Shown piece after piece: positions 34,801 to 46,762 of a stretch of DNA of 64,000 nt. The DNA comes from Henckelia pumila (Eukaryota > Streptophyta > Magnoliopsida > Lamiales > Gesneriaceae): NCBI RefSeq assembly GCF_033568475.1, contig NC_133120.1:97730151-97794150 (forward strand). Reading direction: 5' to 3'. The notes below the pieces were generated by a model that had not been told where the DNA came from, did no database searches, and was given only the letters and a program-made list of their open reading frames with translations. Numbering within the stretch: the first letter of the stretch is position 1; every line of letters starts with the position of its first letter. Made by a program: the position numbers and the translations under genes.

Positions 34801-37800
34801 TCTAAATATATAGAATTTTAAAACTCTTAAATAAAATATAAATCTGATATTTAACCTTAAATCCCGAAATTATAATTAATGGGATTTTTAAAGCTTAATA
34901 AAAGTCATTAAAATAACTTATTTTTGGTAAAAACTAGCACATAAATAAATATATATCTAAATACCATAATTTTCTTCAAATTATACCTTAAAATAATATT
35001 TTAAGGCTCCTAAAAATCTTATAAAATATTTTGGGTGAAAACAAACATCTCGTCCGTCCACGGTCCTGCCTAAGCGATCATAAAATAAACTTTCTCAAAT
35101 AAATTCATAAATAACATCATACCGATTTAAATGCCGAAACAATATTTAATTAAAACATGCCAATAAATCACATAATTCACATAATAACATATAAAATTAA
35201 TTTAACATATTTTCACATTATTTTAAAATTATTAAATCTTCTAGTTATGCATGCGGATTTACGTAGCAAATTTCCGGACATTACATCATGCATGAAACAA
35301 AATAGTAAGTGTTCCATGTTTAAAACTCAACATAATAAAATAAATGTATCTTAAAACATCCCATAAAACTGCAACGGTCACGGGGCCACTGTTCCGTGAA
35401 CTCATACGTCATCACCACCGGTAGGAGCTATATAAACATCATCTGACTCGCCTGCACCATATAAGCATAGTGAGCCTAGGGGCTCAACATGTCTAAACTT
35501 GGATAACAAGGTTTAAAATAATGCATCACATAATCATACTAATACATATACATGATACATGAGCATGCATGGAAATATTTTTCATAACATAAATACTGAA
35601 ACATAAATCTTAATCATAAACATCATCTTTCTTCATCATACATAACATAATTGAGCATTGTATTTTTGAAACAGTCTATGGTCATATCCGTAAGTGTGAC
35701 GCTTATCTGTGCCGACTGATCAGTCTCATAAACCAACGTACGTGGCGGTGATAAATCACCTCCTATGGTAGTAAACTACCGCATAAATCATATATCATAT
35801 GGTGGATAACCACCCTTATGTCACACTACTTCAAATTCCATCAAGAAAATATTTTTGCTCAACTCATACATAATCATAATCATAACATAAAAAATTTCAT
35901 GAATGCATGCACTGAAAATTTGTCCGTAATATATATTTAATTTATTTTTTATAATAAATATACTTATACTTAACATATAAACTTCATGCATAAAATAATT
36001 AAATATATATTCCGGACTTAATTATTTTTCATGATTTGGTCCAGACTGCTGGTTCTCTACTAAGCCCCTTAACTGACTTAAAGCCCATAAAATAACTTAA
36101 AGCCCATAACTAAATAACTAATTTTAAAAAAAAATATAATTTTTACTAAAATAAAATACTTAATTATTATTGGGCTTAAATAAAAATATTTAGGCCCATT
36201 AACTAATTAATTCCTAAAAATTCATTGGGCTGACCCATAAAATCACTGACTGGCCCAAAAATTCCTATGGACCCACGAGCCCATAAAAATAATTGGGCTA
36301 ACTTAAAAATAATTTTAAAAGCCCAAATAAAATTATTTGGAAGCCCAAATAATTTTATTTCTAATTAATTGACCCAAAAATCAATTAAAACATAATATAT
36401 GTAAAAATTAAAATACTCGAGCCCGGCCCACCTAACCCAGACCCGGACCGACCTGACCCGACCCCTGACTACCTGACCCAACCCAGAACCCAACCCTGAC
36501 CCGAAACCCAACCCAGCAACCAAAACCCGAACCCCCCTCTTTCCCTTCCCCTCGGCGGCGGGCAGCAGCCAAACAAGGGCTGCTGCCACCCTACTCCGGC
36601 CGCCTCTAGCCAGAGTACCACCGCCCAGACATGGCCCACGTCTGGGCGGTCCCAACCCACCATGTCTCAGCCTGAGCCATGGTCCAAGCCAAGAAGCCGA
36701 AGGCTTCTTCTCATACACCCTAAACTGCAGCTCTTTGACCAACTCGACCCTAGACCTGAACCTAGCTGACTCCAGCCTCTGTAATCCGATCATGGCTCGC
36801 TTCCTAGGACCCTATCCCACCTCTGACTCAAGCCCTAGCCTCTGGACCGAACCATGCAAGGCCAAAAGCGAGTTATGATCATGAATGCACCGAAACATGC
36901 AATAATTCATTCATACTTGCAATAAATTCGAACCATGGCTAATAAATTCTGAAACAAAAATATCATTCATGCATAATAGCTTATATGATGGCCAAATAAA
37001 AGTTTTAGACATGCCTTTTAATTATTGGATGAAGATTGATGCGTTTTCGGGGCTCCGGGACGACGAACGGCCAAAATCCTCCAAGAGAAGTGATGGATCG
37101 GCTATGGAGGATAAGAAATCTGGAAAGTGGCATGAGAAAGGTTGAAGAAGATGATAGGAGGCGGCTGATAGGTTTTTGATCGGCTAAAAGAATTAATTTT
37201 AGGTTTAAATTTGAGTAGATAATGGGTTAATAATAGATATTACTTAATATAAAGATATTATACCTTAAACATAATATTTTAAACTCTCAAATAATAATAA
37301 CAATCTGATAAAATATCTCAAATCTCGAAATATTAATATAGGCTAATTTTAAAATTTAATAAAAGTCAATAAAGAGACTAATTTTGACTAAAAATCAACC
37401 CTTAAATAAATATATAATTAAATACTAAATTTTTCATGACAAAATACCTTAAAATATTATTTTAAGGCTCATAAAACTCATAAAATATTTTTGGCTAAGA
37501 ATTTTGGTATCTCGTCCGTCCACGGTCCCGTCAACGCGATCAACTCTATAAAATTCTCAAAAATCTAAAAAATCCTAATATTGCGGGTTAAATGCTTAAA
37601 TAAATTAAATCATGCATATAAATCACATAATAACACATAAATATCATTTAACCCAAATATAAATTTTAAATAATTATTTTTCTTAATTATGCATGCGAAT
37701 TTACGTATTAAAATTTTCCGGGTGTTACATGTAGTATGTTTTATTAATATGTGCATGCTACTACTCTTAGTAGCATGCACTTTTCATTTAAGCTTTTTTG

Positions 37801-40243
37801 AATAATTTTTTTAATTTTTACTAAATTATTAAAAATCGATATATGATTAATTAAATTATATAAATTAAAATTATTATCATAAACATTTATATAATTTATC
37901 TTCAGATTATATTTATGTGTGATTGTTTATTAAGTTTATTATTTTAAATAAAATTAAAAATCGTTAAATAAATAATATGTTTAAATATTAAAATAAATAA
38001 AATTAAATATTTTAAAATAATTATTAAAATATATTTAATTTTTAATTTATTAATATTTCTAATGAATATTTATATAGAAATTATTATTTTAGATATTAAT
38101 GATATTTAATTTAATTATTGTGTATAAAAATATTTGGTAGAATAAATTTGTTGTTGTGAATAAAATAATAAAGAATATTCCGAGAGTATTTTTTTTAGTG
38201 TAGAGTTTACAATAAATGAGTTGGAGATGAGTTTTGTATTTGGTGTAAGAATTACACTATCTTGAAGTTAGTGTTACACCAAGATAATCTAATGAGTTGG
38301 AGATGGCCTTAATTAATATTCCAGGATTTATTTTTTGACGTACTGTAGTAAAGTTCAAACTCAGAAGACCCTAGGCTATGTTTGGTTCGAATGATGAGAT
38401 TATTGAATGATTACTAAATAAATGATTAAAAAAAAGATAGATAATGATATGTAATGTGTGGTGATAAATCTAGATATGTTTGGTTTGATATTTATGAAAA
38501 GGTTTAAGAAATGAGATTTTAATATTATGACCAAAATATCCCTTATATATTTTTTTAAAAAAAGTAATAAATAAATTTTAAAAAAGGGACAAAGGATATT
38601 TCTGGAATTACAGGCCATGACTAACAAATTGATTGTTAATATTGGGGTGGGACGTGAGTTACCTTCTCCCACTCTATCTAACTTTATCCTTTACATAATT
38701 GATTGAACTGGTTTATTATAAACTATACCAAACAAAGGTTTGGCCTAAAAAACAACCCATAAACCCACTCAATAACTAGTAATTGCTAGAAACAAGCTCG
38801 GGTCACATTCATTCTTGCACTGTTGCATTTCATTATTATAAACTATAACTAATGGTGGAAGCTAATTTGTCACTATATATATATATATATATGTTGTCAG
38901 GGGCAACTCCGAAAATGGTGCTGGATTTGATGAATGTGAAGGGGCTTACCATAACCCACGTCAAGAGCCATCTTCAGGTTAAAGTGAGAGAACCCTAGCT
39001 TTACTTATTAATAGCTAGGGTTAAGAATTCTTAATCAAGGATTTTGCCTTATGACATCACACACACACAAACACAAAAACACAAACAAATAATAAGATGT
39101 AGATATACAAAATGTTCGTTGGTTTTAAGTTACACAACATTTTGTGACGGACAGATGTACAGAAGCATCAAGCAGGAGCATATGATGCAAGGTACGTAAG
39201 TTCTTGATATATTATTTGCCCCAATGAAGTTTTTTGAAATTTTATCGTCCCTGATCCTAGAGTACCGACTCCACCCTAGCTAGATATTAATAAGAAATTT
39301 GACGTAATTAATTACTGTTGGTATTGAATATGTATGTTGACCTCAGAAGCAGAAGCAACGAAAAACAAGAAGGTGCGACCACCCACTCCACCGCAACCAA
39401 ATATTGATCATGTACGAACTTCAGGTAACTCCAACCACTACAAGTATCAGGGACCGGTTGCCACCTATCATGAGTTCTGGCCCTCATGTGAAGAAACCGT
39501 CACCCGTTTCGTCCCCGGACTTATCCGTCCAACAACCACCAGGCCTGTAATATTGGCGTAAGATTGTCTACATGCATTTTGTTTACTGCACATATATGAT
39601 GCTATATATATTATGAGAACCGTGGTAACACATATATATACAGTACCTTTTAAAAATATGGAGTATACGATTTATTCGAAAGATATCAATTTGATGACAG
39701 AGTATTTGCAATAAAACTTAATTTAGTTTGGTGTTCTAAATCGTAGGCTAGAGAAGCTCCCAATCAAAAGGGACGAATTAACTGAACAACGTCCACATTT
39801 CTCATCATTTGCAAGGGAAATACAATTGGGGTGTTATGATCAGAAGTCCAATATTGCTCCTGTCCTTTCAAAAGATTATTTCAGGAATAATCCCCCCTTT
39901 CAAGTAAGTACAAAGCCGCTCTACGTAAATTCTAGCGAGATTTTTTTATAATTATATGTTTGATGACCATTAATATCCATCGGTATATATATATATATCT
40001 GTTAACTATGTGGTTTAGATATATTATATAACAATTTTAAAAGTATATTTGCAGGAGAAGCTGCAAGTGTTGCAAGATGTGAAAAGTTCTACTGGTTACA
40101 GGTATCCAAGGTCCATCGTAGAAGATCAAGAATGTGAGTTCAAAAGGGGTAGAATGGAAAGTGATCAGAGGAGAAGCTTACAGGCATCGACCTCCATAGA
40201 TGTGAATCATGATCTTATTTCTCTGGAGCTAACTCTTGGTTAA
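27473..40243 (+). CDS. GARP (G2-like/MYB-SHLQKYF) transcription factor with EAR motif; 11.2-kb first intron
   Basis: A nuclear DNA-binding regulator. Exons 27473-27701, 38901-38977, 39155-39191, 39347-39557, 39747-39903 and 40055-40243 join in phase to 299 residues with GT-AG introns. The GARP domain spans about residues 51-106: MPRLRWTRHLHQCFVNAVEQ, LGGEERATPKMVLDLMNVKG and LTITHVKSHLQMYRS. It is split after GGEE, the usual intron site in this family. The protein ends LELTLG, an EAR-type repressor motif, so it is probably a transcriptional repressor. WTRHLH replaces the more common WTPELH. Intron 1 (27702-38900) is stuffed with nested LTR elements and MITEs. The coding exons are free of lesions, which suggests the intron is spliced out, but expression is unproven. 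A possible donor at 39425 was not used because it breaks the frame. Confidence 0.88.
28760..31871 (-). repeat. 3' LTR of the nested element (3.1 kb)
   Basis: Starts tgaaacatcctaaaag and ends cagacgttaca on the plus strand. From about 28862 it matches 32279-35285 at about 98% by eye; a 99-codon stretch (29197-28898 and 32605-32306) is identical. The small ORFs in it are repeat sequence, not genes. Confidence 0.85.
28838..28873. repeat. TA-dinucleotide microsatellite
   Basis: A long (TA)n run inside the 3' LTR. A shorter run at 32266-32280 marks the matching point of the 5' LTR, where homology begins. Confidence 0.8.
31872..32267 (-). other. Remaining internal region with polypurine tract
   Basis: About 400 bp. 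Adjacent to the 3' LTR the plus strand reads attctatccccttaaatg, the complement of a polypurine tract. The rest is AT-rich, without coding similarity or a primer-binding site. Confidence 0.65.
32268..35285 (-). repeat. 5' LTR of the nested element, lacking about 110 bp at its inner end
   Basis: Matches 28862-31871 closely and ends ccggacattaca at the tcatg duplication. The first 110 bases of the other LTR (28760-28861), which should adjoin the primer-binding site, are missing here. Confidence 0.8.
38378..38735. mobile_element. MITE, copy 2 (family of 20981-21329), in GARP intron 1
   Basis: Begins atgtttggttcgaatgatga and ends actataccaaacaaagg, with TGTTTGGT/ACCAAACA inverted ends. Internal landmarks match the copy at 20981. 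About 165 bp before exon 2. Confidence 0.65.
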
Positions 40244-40584
40244 TTATATGACTAACTAGCATGTGTAACATGCCAGAGTGATTTTCGTGGGGCATTATAT
40301 ATATTGATTGACCTGTGTTAAATTTGCATGGACCGCTGAAAAGTTTTATTAGGACAAGTGATCATATAACATTTGTGTTGATTACTTTGATGAATATTTT
40401 ATCCTGGCCTGGAGCCAGCCAGCTTTAATTCCCAAAAGCTCCTCCCCACGGGTAACATACTCATGCATCAAGCTTTGACCTCCTGGAGTCGGGTTCTCAA
40501 ATTAGGTAGGCACTTGGTAATTGGATCTTGGTTTGATGCAGTTATTTTATGTTGAAGCACAAATATTGCATGATCGAATTGTTA
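40244..40584. other. GARP 3' flank
   Basis: Short stretch between the GARP stop codon and the nested LTR block, presumably the 3' UTR and terminator region. Nothing else was recognised. Confidence 0.5.
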
Positions 40585-40731
40585 TGTGACGACCCGAGTT
40601 CTAATATCTCATTTAATCAAATCATCATAATTAATAGACAAGAATCAAAGTCTAAACAAAATAATTTTTTTTTTTTTTTTAAAATTTGAGCACCTCGCTC
40701 GATCGGTGAAAAGCTGCCGATCGAGCGAGCA

Positions 40732-42972
40732 TGTAATGCCCAGAATTATTTAATTTTAATCCGAAAATATTTAATTTGGGAATATTTGGAGTTTTGATTT
40801 AAATTCTAATATTCTTAAATTATTTAGAATTGAAATTGAATGAAATGAGAAGCTGAGGACCAAATTGCAATTTTTGAATAGTTGAGGGGCTAAAGTGCAA
40901 TTATGAGTAAACTTATCAGAAATTGAAGGGATTATTCAGCATGCACGTGTGATTCTTTCCAAAGCATCAGATTTCCAAGCCAAGGAAGAACCGAGAGCAA
41001 CAGAGAATTCTTCCAAGCTTTTCTTCATCTTTCAATCCACGTGTCTTGAGCTACGGTTATCCGTTTTCAATTCCGAAAGATGTTCTGGAATCCTCGCAAC
41101 GAAACCTTCGATTTGATGTAAGTTTTATATTTGTTCATCAGGGTTTGGTCATTCGAAAATGACAGATATCAGACTTGTATATGATTTGATGTTGTTGAGC
41201 TTCTATCTTGTGTAATCTTGAAGTTGGGTTGAAGAATATTGATTGTTATATCATGTTCTTATGAATTCCCAGCTATGATTCGATCCATATACCTGCTGAT
41301 ATGTTGGTTTTGAAGCTTCAACAGCTGATATACATGTTAGAAATGTTGTAAATATGTTCGGAATCGCCGAGTTATACCGATATGCCGTCGAACTCTTGAT
41401 TTGAAGCAATTTGCTATTGTTTTTGAACTTAGATGTTGCTGGATTATTAGCTGATGCTTCCTTGGGTTGTATGCTATGTTTTCAGCGCATAAACAGGGCA
41501 TGTAAACTCGAGAACGTCGACTCCGAAACTGTTAGAAGATAGAACAAGGTTGGTAGAGTTTGCCTTGAAGTCTTGTTGAAGTTTGGATTGATTTTGAGCA
41601 GATTTTGAGATGAGTTTGGTGATTGATCTTGTACAGATTTGGACAAGTGAGAAGACATCCTAAACATCACGTTTGAAAGGTAAAAAGTGGACTACTATTT
41701 GATTGGGATTACAACTCAAGATGGTTTGTATCGAGTTCTCCTAAATCACATACTTGTTTGCTTAATTGCTCTTATGTGCTTTATTTTGAGTTGTTGAATA
41801 AGTTCTTGATATAATGAATGCTTTGATGATGATATATGTTGCATTCATCTTGAAGACTTATTCCTTGATTTTGAAATGAACGGAAACGTTCGAATAGACG
41901 ATTTGAGGAATTGTATATGTATGGCCTGGGTGGTTGTTTTAGCCTAGCGTCTGATTTGCATATATGATTGCTTCAAAGTCTAGAGAAGAAAGATAAGTAA
42001 CCCCACCTCGATCGGGAAAGTCGGTGGATTAGTTATGATATCTACTTCTCGGGATCCCAACCGACGAATGATGAAATGAACCTTGTTTTGAAAACATGCA
42101 TTGTATTTACTTTTATATCATGATTTTGATATATGTTTGTTATGCATGTTTAGTCGCTTTTACTGGGAAATCTATTTCTCACCGGAGTTATTTGGCTATT
42201 GTTTTGTTGTATGTGTCATTGCAATATGAGGGAGTGGATCCGGACAAAAGCGGAATTGAAGAACAAGGGATGAGAGATTATAGCGTGATGATCCGAGTTA
42301 GAAGTTTGAGTGAGCTGTCATGATGTAGAGTTGAGCCTTAAACATGATTATGTTCTAGCTACTTGTTTCAAAACTGGTAGATGATCTAGTTATTGTCTAA
42401 TAGATGTTTATAGGATTTGAAAGGTTATGTAAATCCTTGAGACAACATGATGTATCTTGTTCTTGTTGATATGGCAATGCTTCTTACATGTTTGAGAGCC
42501 TTGTTTATGTTTTAAGGCCTTGTTATGATCCAAATAATCCATTATACATCATGTTAGTATGTCTGTTAGCTGTTTATATGGATTAGATCAGGTATGAATT
42601 ATATTTAGAAGAAGTATGCATGAAGAACTCGATTTGACAGCAAAAATTTCTGTTATGTTTTCTCCTGGAATTGTGCTCGCTCGATCGGGCATTTCCTACC
42701 GATCGAGCGAGGCTGTTATAGCAGAAACAGAACACTTGAAGGAAGTGGCTCGCTCGATCGGTCATTTCTTGCAGATCGAGCGAGACCACTATTATCTGCA
42801 CCCGAGAGTTTGAGCATTTGTGCTCGCTCGATCGGTAACTTTTTACCGATCGAGCGAGGTGCTCCGATTTTTAAAAAAAAAATTATTTTTTTTATTCTTT
42901 TGTTTAGACATTGATTATTGTTTATTATTGTTGATTAATTGATTATGAGAGATTAGAACTCGGGTCGTCACA
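40732..42972 (+). repeat. 5' LTR of the full-length gypsy element (2241 bp)
   Basis: Starts tgtaatgcccagaatt, ends cgggtcgtcaca. Three 36-bp palindromes lie in its last 300 bp (42676-42858). The small ORFs in it are not genes. Confidence 0.92.
42676..42858. repeat. Array of three 36-bp palindromes, period 73-74 bp
   Basis: Copies at 42676-42711, 42749-42784 and 42823-42858. Each is CTCGCTCGATCGG, ten variable bases, CCGATCGAGCGAG (the second has arm mismatches). Spacers are 37 and 38 bp. The array lies near the 3' end of the LTR, a region probably present in the transcript, so each unit could fold as a 13-bp RNA hairpin. Identical arrays occur in the other LTRs of the family. Confidence 0.9.
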
Positions 42973-42977
42973 ACAAT

Positions 42978-42989
42978 TGGTATCAGAGC
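42978..42989 (+). other. Primer-binding site, initiator tRNA-Met type
   Basis: tggtatcagagc five bases after the 5' LTR. Confidence 0.92.
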
Positions 42990-43405
42990 AAGAAAATTCT
43001 GGACTTAGATAGACAGTGAGTGGGGTAGATCGAGTCTTCTGCCTTACTTATTTATGTGATTATTCTACCATTAATTACATGAGTGAATTACATGTTTTAA
43101 ATGCTAGCATGATTTACTTTCAAGTATTTATTACAAGATGTTGTATTTATTTTATTTGAAAGTATAATTACGATGATTAAAGATGCATGCTTATTGGAAT
43201 ATCTGAACTGATAGAGGCATGTATCCTGATGAATTATGACATGCTACTTGATTATCTGAATTGATTGGAAGCATGTTTTATTTGAAGATTGTGATTATTT
43301 ATTTAAGATTGAATCAGAACCGAGTCTTGATCAGAGGTAAGATGATCAGAGGAGGACTGAGATTAATTTGATGATTTGGTATTCTAACCATTTTGATAAT
43401 CAGAT

Positions 43406-45508
43406 ATGTCTCGAAGACCAGGACGACCTCCTCTGAGACCTCATGTTCCTATTTCTCTACCAGAACAGAGAGTTCATACTCCACCGACAGTAGTAACCCC
43501 AATTGTGCCTGCAGCTGTAGTCCCGAGTAATGAACAGGGAAGTACATCACAAGACATGACTGATATGACTGCTACTCCAATGGAAACATTGTTGAAACGT
43601 TTTCAATCCTACAAGCCGCCAACCCTGAAAGGTACTGAGAATGCAGTTGAATGTGAAGGATGGCTTGATGACATGGAGATGTTATTTGATTCACTGGACT
43701 ACGGTGATGAGCGAAGAGTCAGACTTGTTGGTCATCAGTTGCATGAGGTTGCTAAAAGCTGGTGGTTCACAACAAAGAAATCTCTGGAGCGTAGAGGAAC
43801 TGTTTTGACCTGGAATGTCTTCAAGAAAGAGTTTTATCAACGTTTCTTTCCGGTATCTTATCGTAAAGACAAGGGTGCTGAATTCGCTAATCTGAGGCAG
43901 GGAAACTTGAATATTGAAGACTATGTTGCAAAATTCACTACATTGCTACGTTTTGCTCCATATGTGGCAGACAGTGACGAGGCTATGGCTGATCAGTTCA
44001 TTAATGGACTGAATCCTGATGTTTTTACACTGGTAAACAGGCGACCGAATAATTTTGCTGATACCTTGAACAGTGCCAAAGGAGCGGAAGCTGGCTTGAT
44101 ACAGCAGCGAGGAGCTTCGTATGTTGCTCAGCCTCCGAGACAGTCTCAACCTTCAGCTCCAACTCCGCAACAGTCTTCTCGATTTGACAGTGGTGGCAGT
44201 AGCGGTGGTAAGAAAGGATATTTGCAGGCGCGAGGAAAACAGTTTAAGAAGTCTGGAAGCAGTTCTTCGAGTTCCAGTGGTTCAAAACCGAAGTCTGGTG
44301 TGTTCTGTAACAATTGTGGTGGAGGACATCCAACCGATCAGTGTCGAGGTGTATCTGGGAGGTGCCATATATGCCATCAGACTGGCCATTTTGCGAGGGT
44401 GTCTCCTCAGAGAGGTGCTGGACAGGCACGAGGTGCAGAGTCATCACGATCAGTGGCTCAACCCGCGAGACAAGCCTCCTCTGTCCATACCTTTCAACCG
44501 TCACCTACTCAGGAACAGTCGAGGCCAGGAGGAAGTCAGGCAGGCAGTCGGCCACAGAGACAGCAAGCTCATGTCTATGCATTGACGGAGGAGCAGGCAC
44601 AGGGAGCACCAGATGATGTGATTGCAGGTAACTGTTCTATTTATGGTTATCCTGCATATGTATTGATAGATACAGGTGCATCCCATACGTTTATATCTGC
44701 CAAATTTGCTTCATTACATTCTTTGCCTGTTGAAACATTACCTGTTGTAGTATCTGTTTCTTCTCCTTTGGGGAAGGGTCTTATATCGATTCAGACAGTT
44801 AAGAATTGTGTACTAAAATATGAGGGTAATGAGATTGAGTTAGATTGTTTTGTACTTGGTATGTCTGATTTTGACTGTATCATTGGGATTGATATGCTGA
44901 ACAAGTACAGAGCTACCGTAGATTGTTTCCAGAAAATAGTGAGATTCAGACCTGAAATGGCTGGAGAATGGAAATTCTATGGTAAGGGTTCACGTGCTAA
45001 GATTCCTCTTATTTCTGTATTAGCTATGACTCGACTTTTGCAGAAAGGAGCGGAGGGATTTCTTGTCTATGCAGTGGATGTTTTGAAAGCTAGCCCGAAC
45101 CTGGCTGATTTGCCAGTGGTTAGTGAATTTGTAGACGTTTTCCCTGATGAGATTCTAGGATTACCTCCGTATCGTGAGATTGACTTCAACATCGAACTGA
45201 TGCCAAGAACTGCACCGATTTCGAAAGCACCTTATCGAATGGCACCAGTTGAATTGAAAGAATTGAAAGATCAGTTGAAAGATTTACTGGCCAAGGGATA
45301 CATTCGACCCAGTGTTTCTCCTTGGGAAGCCCCAGTACTGTTTGTCAGGAAAAAAGATGGTTCAATAAGATTGTGTATCGACTACCGGCAACTGAACAAG
45401 GCTACGGTAAAGAACAAATACCCTTTGCCTCGTATTGATGATTTATTTGACCAGTTGCAGGGTTCTTCAGTGTATTCCAAGATCGATCTGAGATCTGGAT
45501 ACCATTAG
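43406..45508 (+). pseudogene. gypsy gag-protease-RT (first part of polyprotein)
   Basis: 700 codons from the ATG at 43406. The gag domain is about residues 50-200 ([33 protein letters not shown]). A zinc-knuckle region follows with [13 protein letters not shown] and [14 protein letters not shown]; the last knuckle Cys is Ser here, which should weaken RNA binding. The protease active site is [13 protein letters not shown] at about residue 420. The RT fingers are [20 protein letters not shown] and [18 protein letters not shown]. The TAG at 45506-45508, just after [10 protein letters not shown], interrupts RT. The same frame continues immediately after it, so the stop is a lesion. Confidence 0.9.
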
Positions 45509-46762
45509 CTGAGAGTTAGGGATTATGATATTCCTAAGACTGCGTTCAGAACCAGGTATGGCCATTATGAGTTTATAGTTATGCCATTTGGTTTGACGAA
45601 TGCTCCAGCTGTGTTTATGGCTTTGATGAACCGTGTATTTCAAAAGTATCTCGATGATTTCGTGATTATCTTTATTGATGATATTCTGATATACTCGAAG
45701 AATTTGATTGATCATGCTGAACATTTGAGAACAGTATTGAAGACTTTAAGAGCCGAGAAACTGTATGCTAAACTGTCGAAATGTGAGTTTTGGCTGAAAC
45801 AGGTTGTCTTTCTTGGACATATTATATCTGGAAATGGTATTGCTGTTGATCCGAGTAAAGTCGAGGCAGTGATCAGTTGGTTGAGACCAACATTTGTTCC
45901 TGAGATTCGTAGTTTTATGGGTTTGGCTGGGTATTATCGTCGATTCATTAAAGATTTTTCCAGTATTGCAAAGCCGATTAATCAGTTGACTCAGAAGAAT
46001 ACTCCTTTTGTCTGGTCTGATGCTTGTGAATCAAGTTTTCTAGAGTTGAAGAAACGATTGACCAGTGCAACAGTCTTGACGATCCCTTCAGGTACTGGTG
46101 GTTTTACTGTTTATTGTGATGCATCTCATCGAGGTTTAGGTTGTGTTTTGATGCAGCGAGGACATGTGATTGCTTATGCCTCGAGACAGCTGAAGCCCCA
46201 CGAGACCAGATATCCGATTCATGATCTTGAATTGGCCGCCATTGTATTTGCTTTGAATATTTGGCGACATTATCTGTATGGGGAACAGTTTGAGATCTAT
46301 TCTGATCACAAGAGTTTGAAATATCTGTTTTCACAGTCAGAGTTGAATATGAGACAACGACGATGGCTTGATTTGCTGAAGGATTTCGATTGTGAAATTA
46401 AGTACTATCCGGGGAAATCGAATGCTGCAGCTGATGCATTGAGTCGAAAGGTATGTTCTTTATCCTTATCGACGATTGGTGTATCGAATTTGATTGAAAA
46501 CTGTTGTCTATCTGGATTAGTATTTAATACGAATTATCAGCCTCTTCGACTCTATCAAATGCAAGTTGAACCAGCTTTATTGGTAAGAATTCGAGATGCT
46601 CAGAAACTTGATCAGAATGTGCAGAACTCGATTGAGAAAGTTCAATCAGGGCATGTATCTGAATACTGGGTTCAAGATGATTTTCTTTATGTTCACAATC
46701 GCCTAGTAGTGCCTGATATTACAGTATTCATCCTGGTGGTAGGAAGATGTATAATGATCTGA
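45509..46762 (+). pseudogene. gypsy RT catalytic part and RNase H
   Basis: In frame with the upstream block. [22 protein letters not shown] and the catalytic [11 protein letters not shown], then [13 protein letters not shown]. RNase [45 protein letters not shown] and [10 protein letters not shown], so all four acidic residues are kept. At about 46719-46725 roughly 45-50 bases are missing relative to the related element at 58150-58235, with a frame change. This removes the His-containing start of the integrase zinc finger, after which the ORF runs out of frame to 46762. Confidence 0.88.

Larger units (their letters stand above)
28760..35285 (-). mobile_element. Internally deleted long-LTR retrotransposon nested in the solo LTR
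   Basis: Flanked by the exact duplication tcatg (28755-28759 and 35286-35290). The 3' LTR is 28760-31871, the partial 5' LTR about 32268-35285, and only about 400 bp of internal DNA lies between. On the minus strand the base run just before the 3' LTR (TTCGAGGACAAAATTTCATT then AAGGGGATAGAAT) is a polypurine tract like those of gypsy chromoviruses. Primer-binding site, gag and pol are gone. The deletion ends in a TA-dinucleotide run shared by both LTRs. Confidence 0.85.
28592..37729 (-). repeat. Solo LTR (about 2.6 kb) split by a nested LTR element
   Basis: Left part 28592-28759 (starts tgaaacatctaag) and right part 35291-37729 (ends ccgggtgttaca). It is flanked by the exact 5-bp duplication tgtag at 28587-28591 and 37730-37734. 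On the minus strand it starts TGTAACACCCGG. It is related to, but clearly diverged from, the LTRs of the element inserted in it (shared tgagcctag.ggctcaac and aaaccaacgtacg segments). No internal domain remains, so it is a solo LTR. The GC-rich ORFs around 36365-36793 belong to this LTR and are not genes. Confidence 0.85.
27950..38310. mobile_element. AT-rich non-autonomous element in GARP intron 1 (split by LTR insertions)
   Basis: Very AT-rich DNA at 28150-28591 and 37735-38200 was contiguous before the LTR insertion. Ends are bounded by catctccaac-type sequence (28029 and, inverted, 38294). Near each side lies a perfect hairpin: AACCTAGCGCT/AGCGCTAGGTT (28035-28062) and a 13-bp-armed palindrome at 37751-37780. 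It looks like a decayed MITE- or Mutator-type element; outer limits are approximate. A 30-T run sits at about 28122-28151. Confidence 0.4.

Noticed and set aside
36365..36793. GC-rich 142-codon minus-strand ORF as a host gene
   Set aside because: It lies within the solo LTR 35291-37729, is Gly/Arg/Leu low-complexity and corresponds to the GC-rich block of the related LTRs.
37751..37780. Hairpin as a Helitron 3' end
   Set aside because: No CTRR terminus or TC start at the right place, and no Rep/helicase coding.
39425..39746. Splice donor at 39425 in GARP exon 4
   Set aside because: Joining there to 39747 gives an immediate stop; the donor at 39558 keeps the frame.
42676..42858. Palindromes of constant length with constant spacers look like a CRISPR array
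   Set aside because: They are inside LTRs of plant retrotransposons with 5-bp duplications, the spacers are homologous between copies, and no cas genes exist here.
44121..44616. Alternative-frame ORFs over the gag linker at 44121-44616
   Set aside because: Shadows of the Ser/Gln-rich gag frame, which has the zinc-knuckle motifs.
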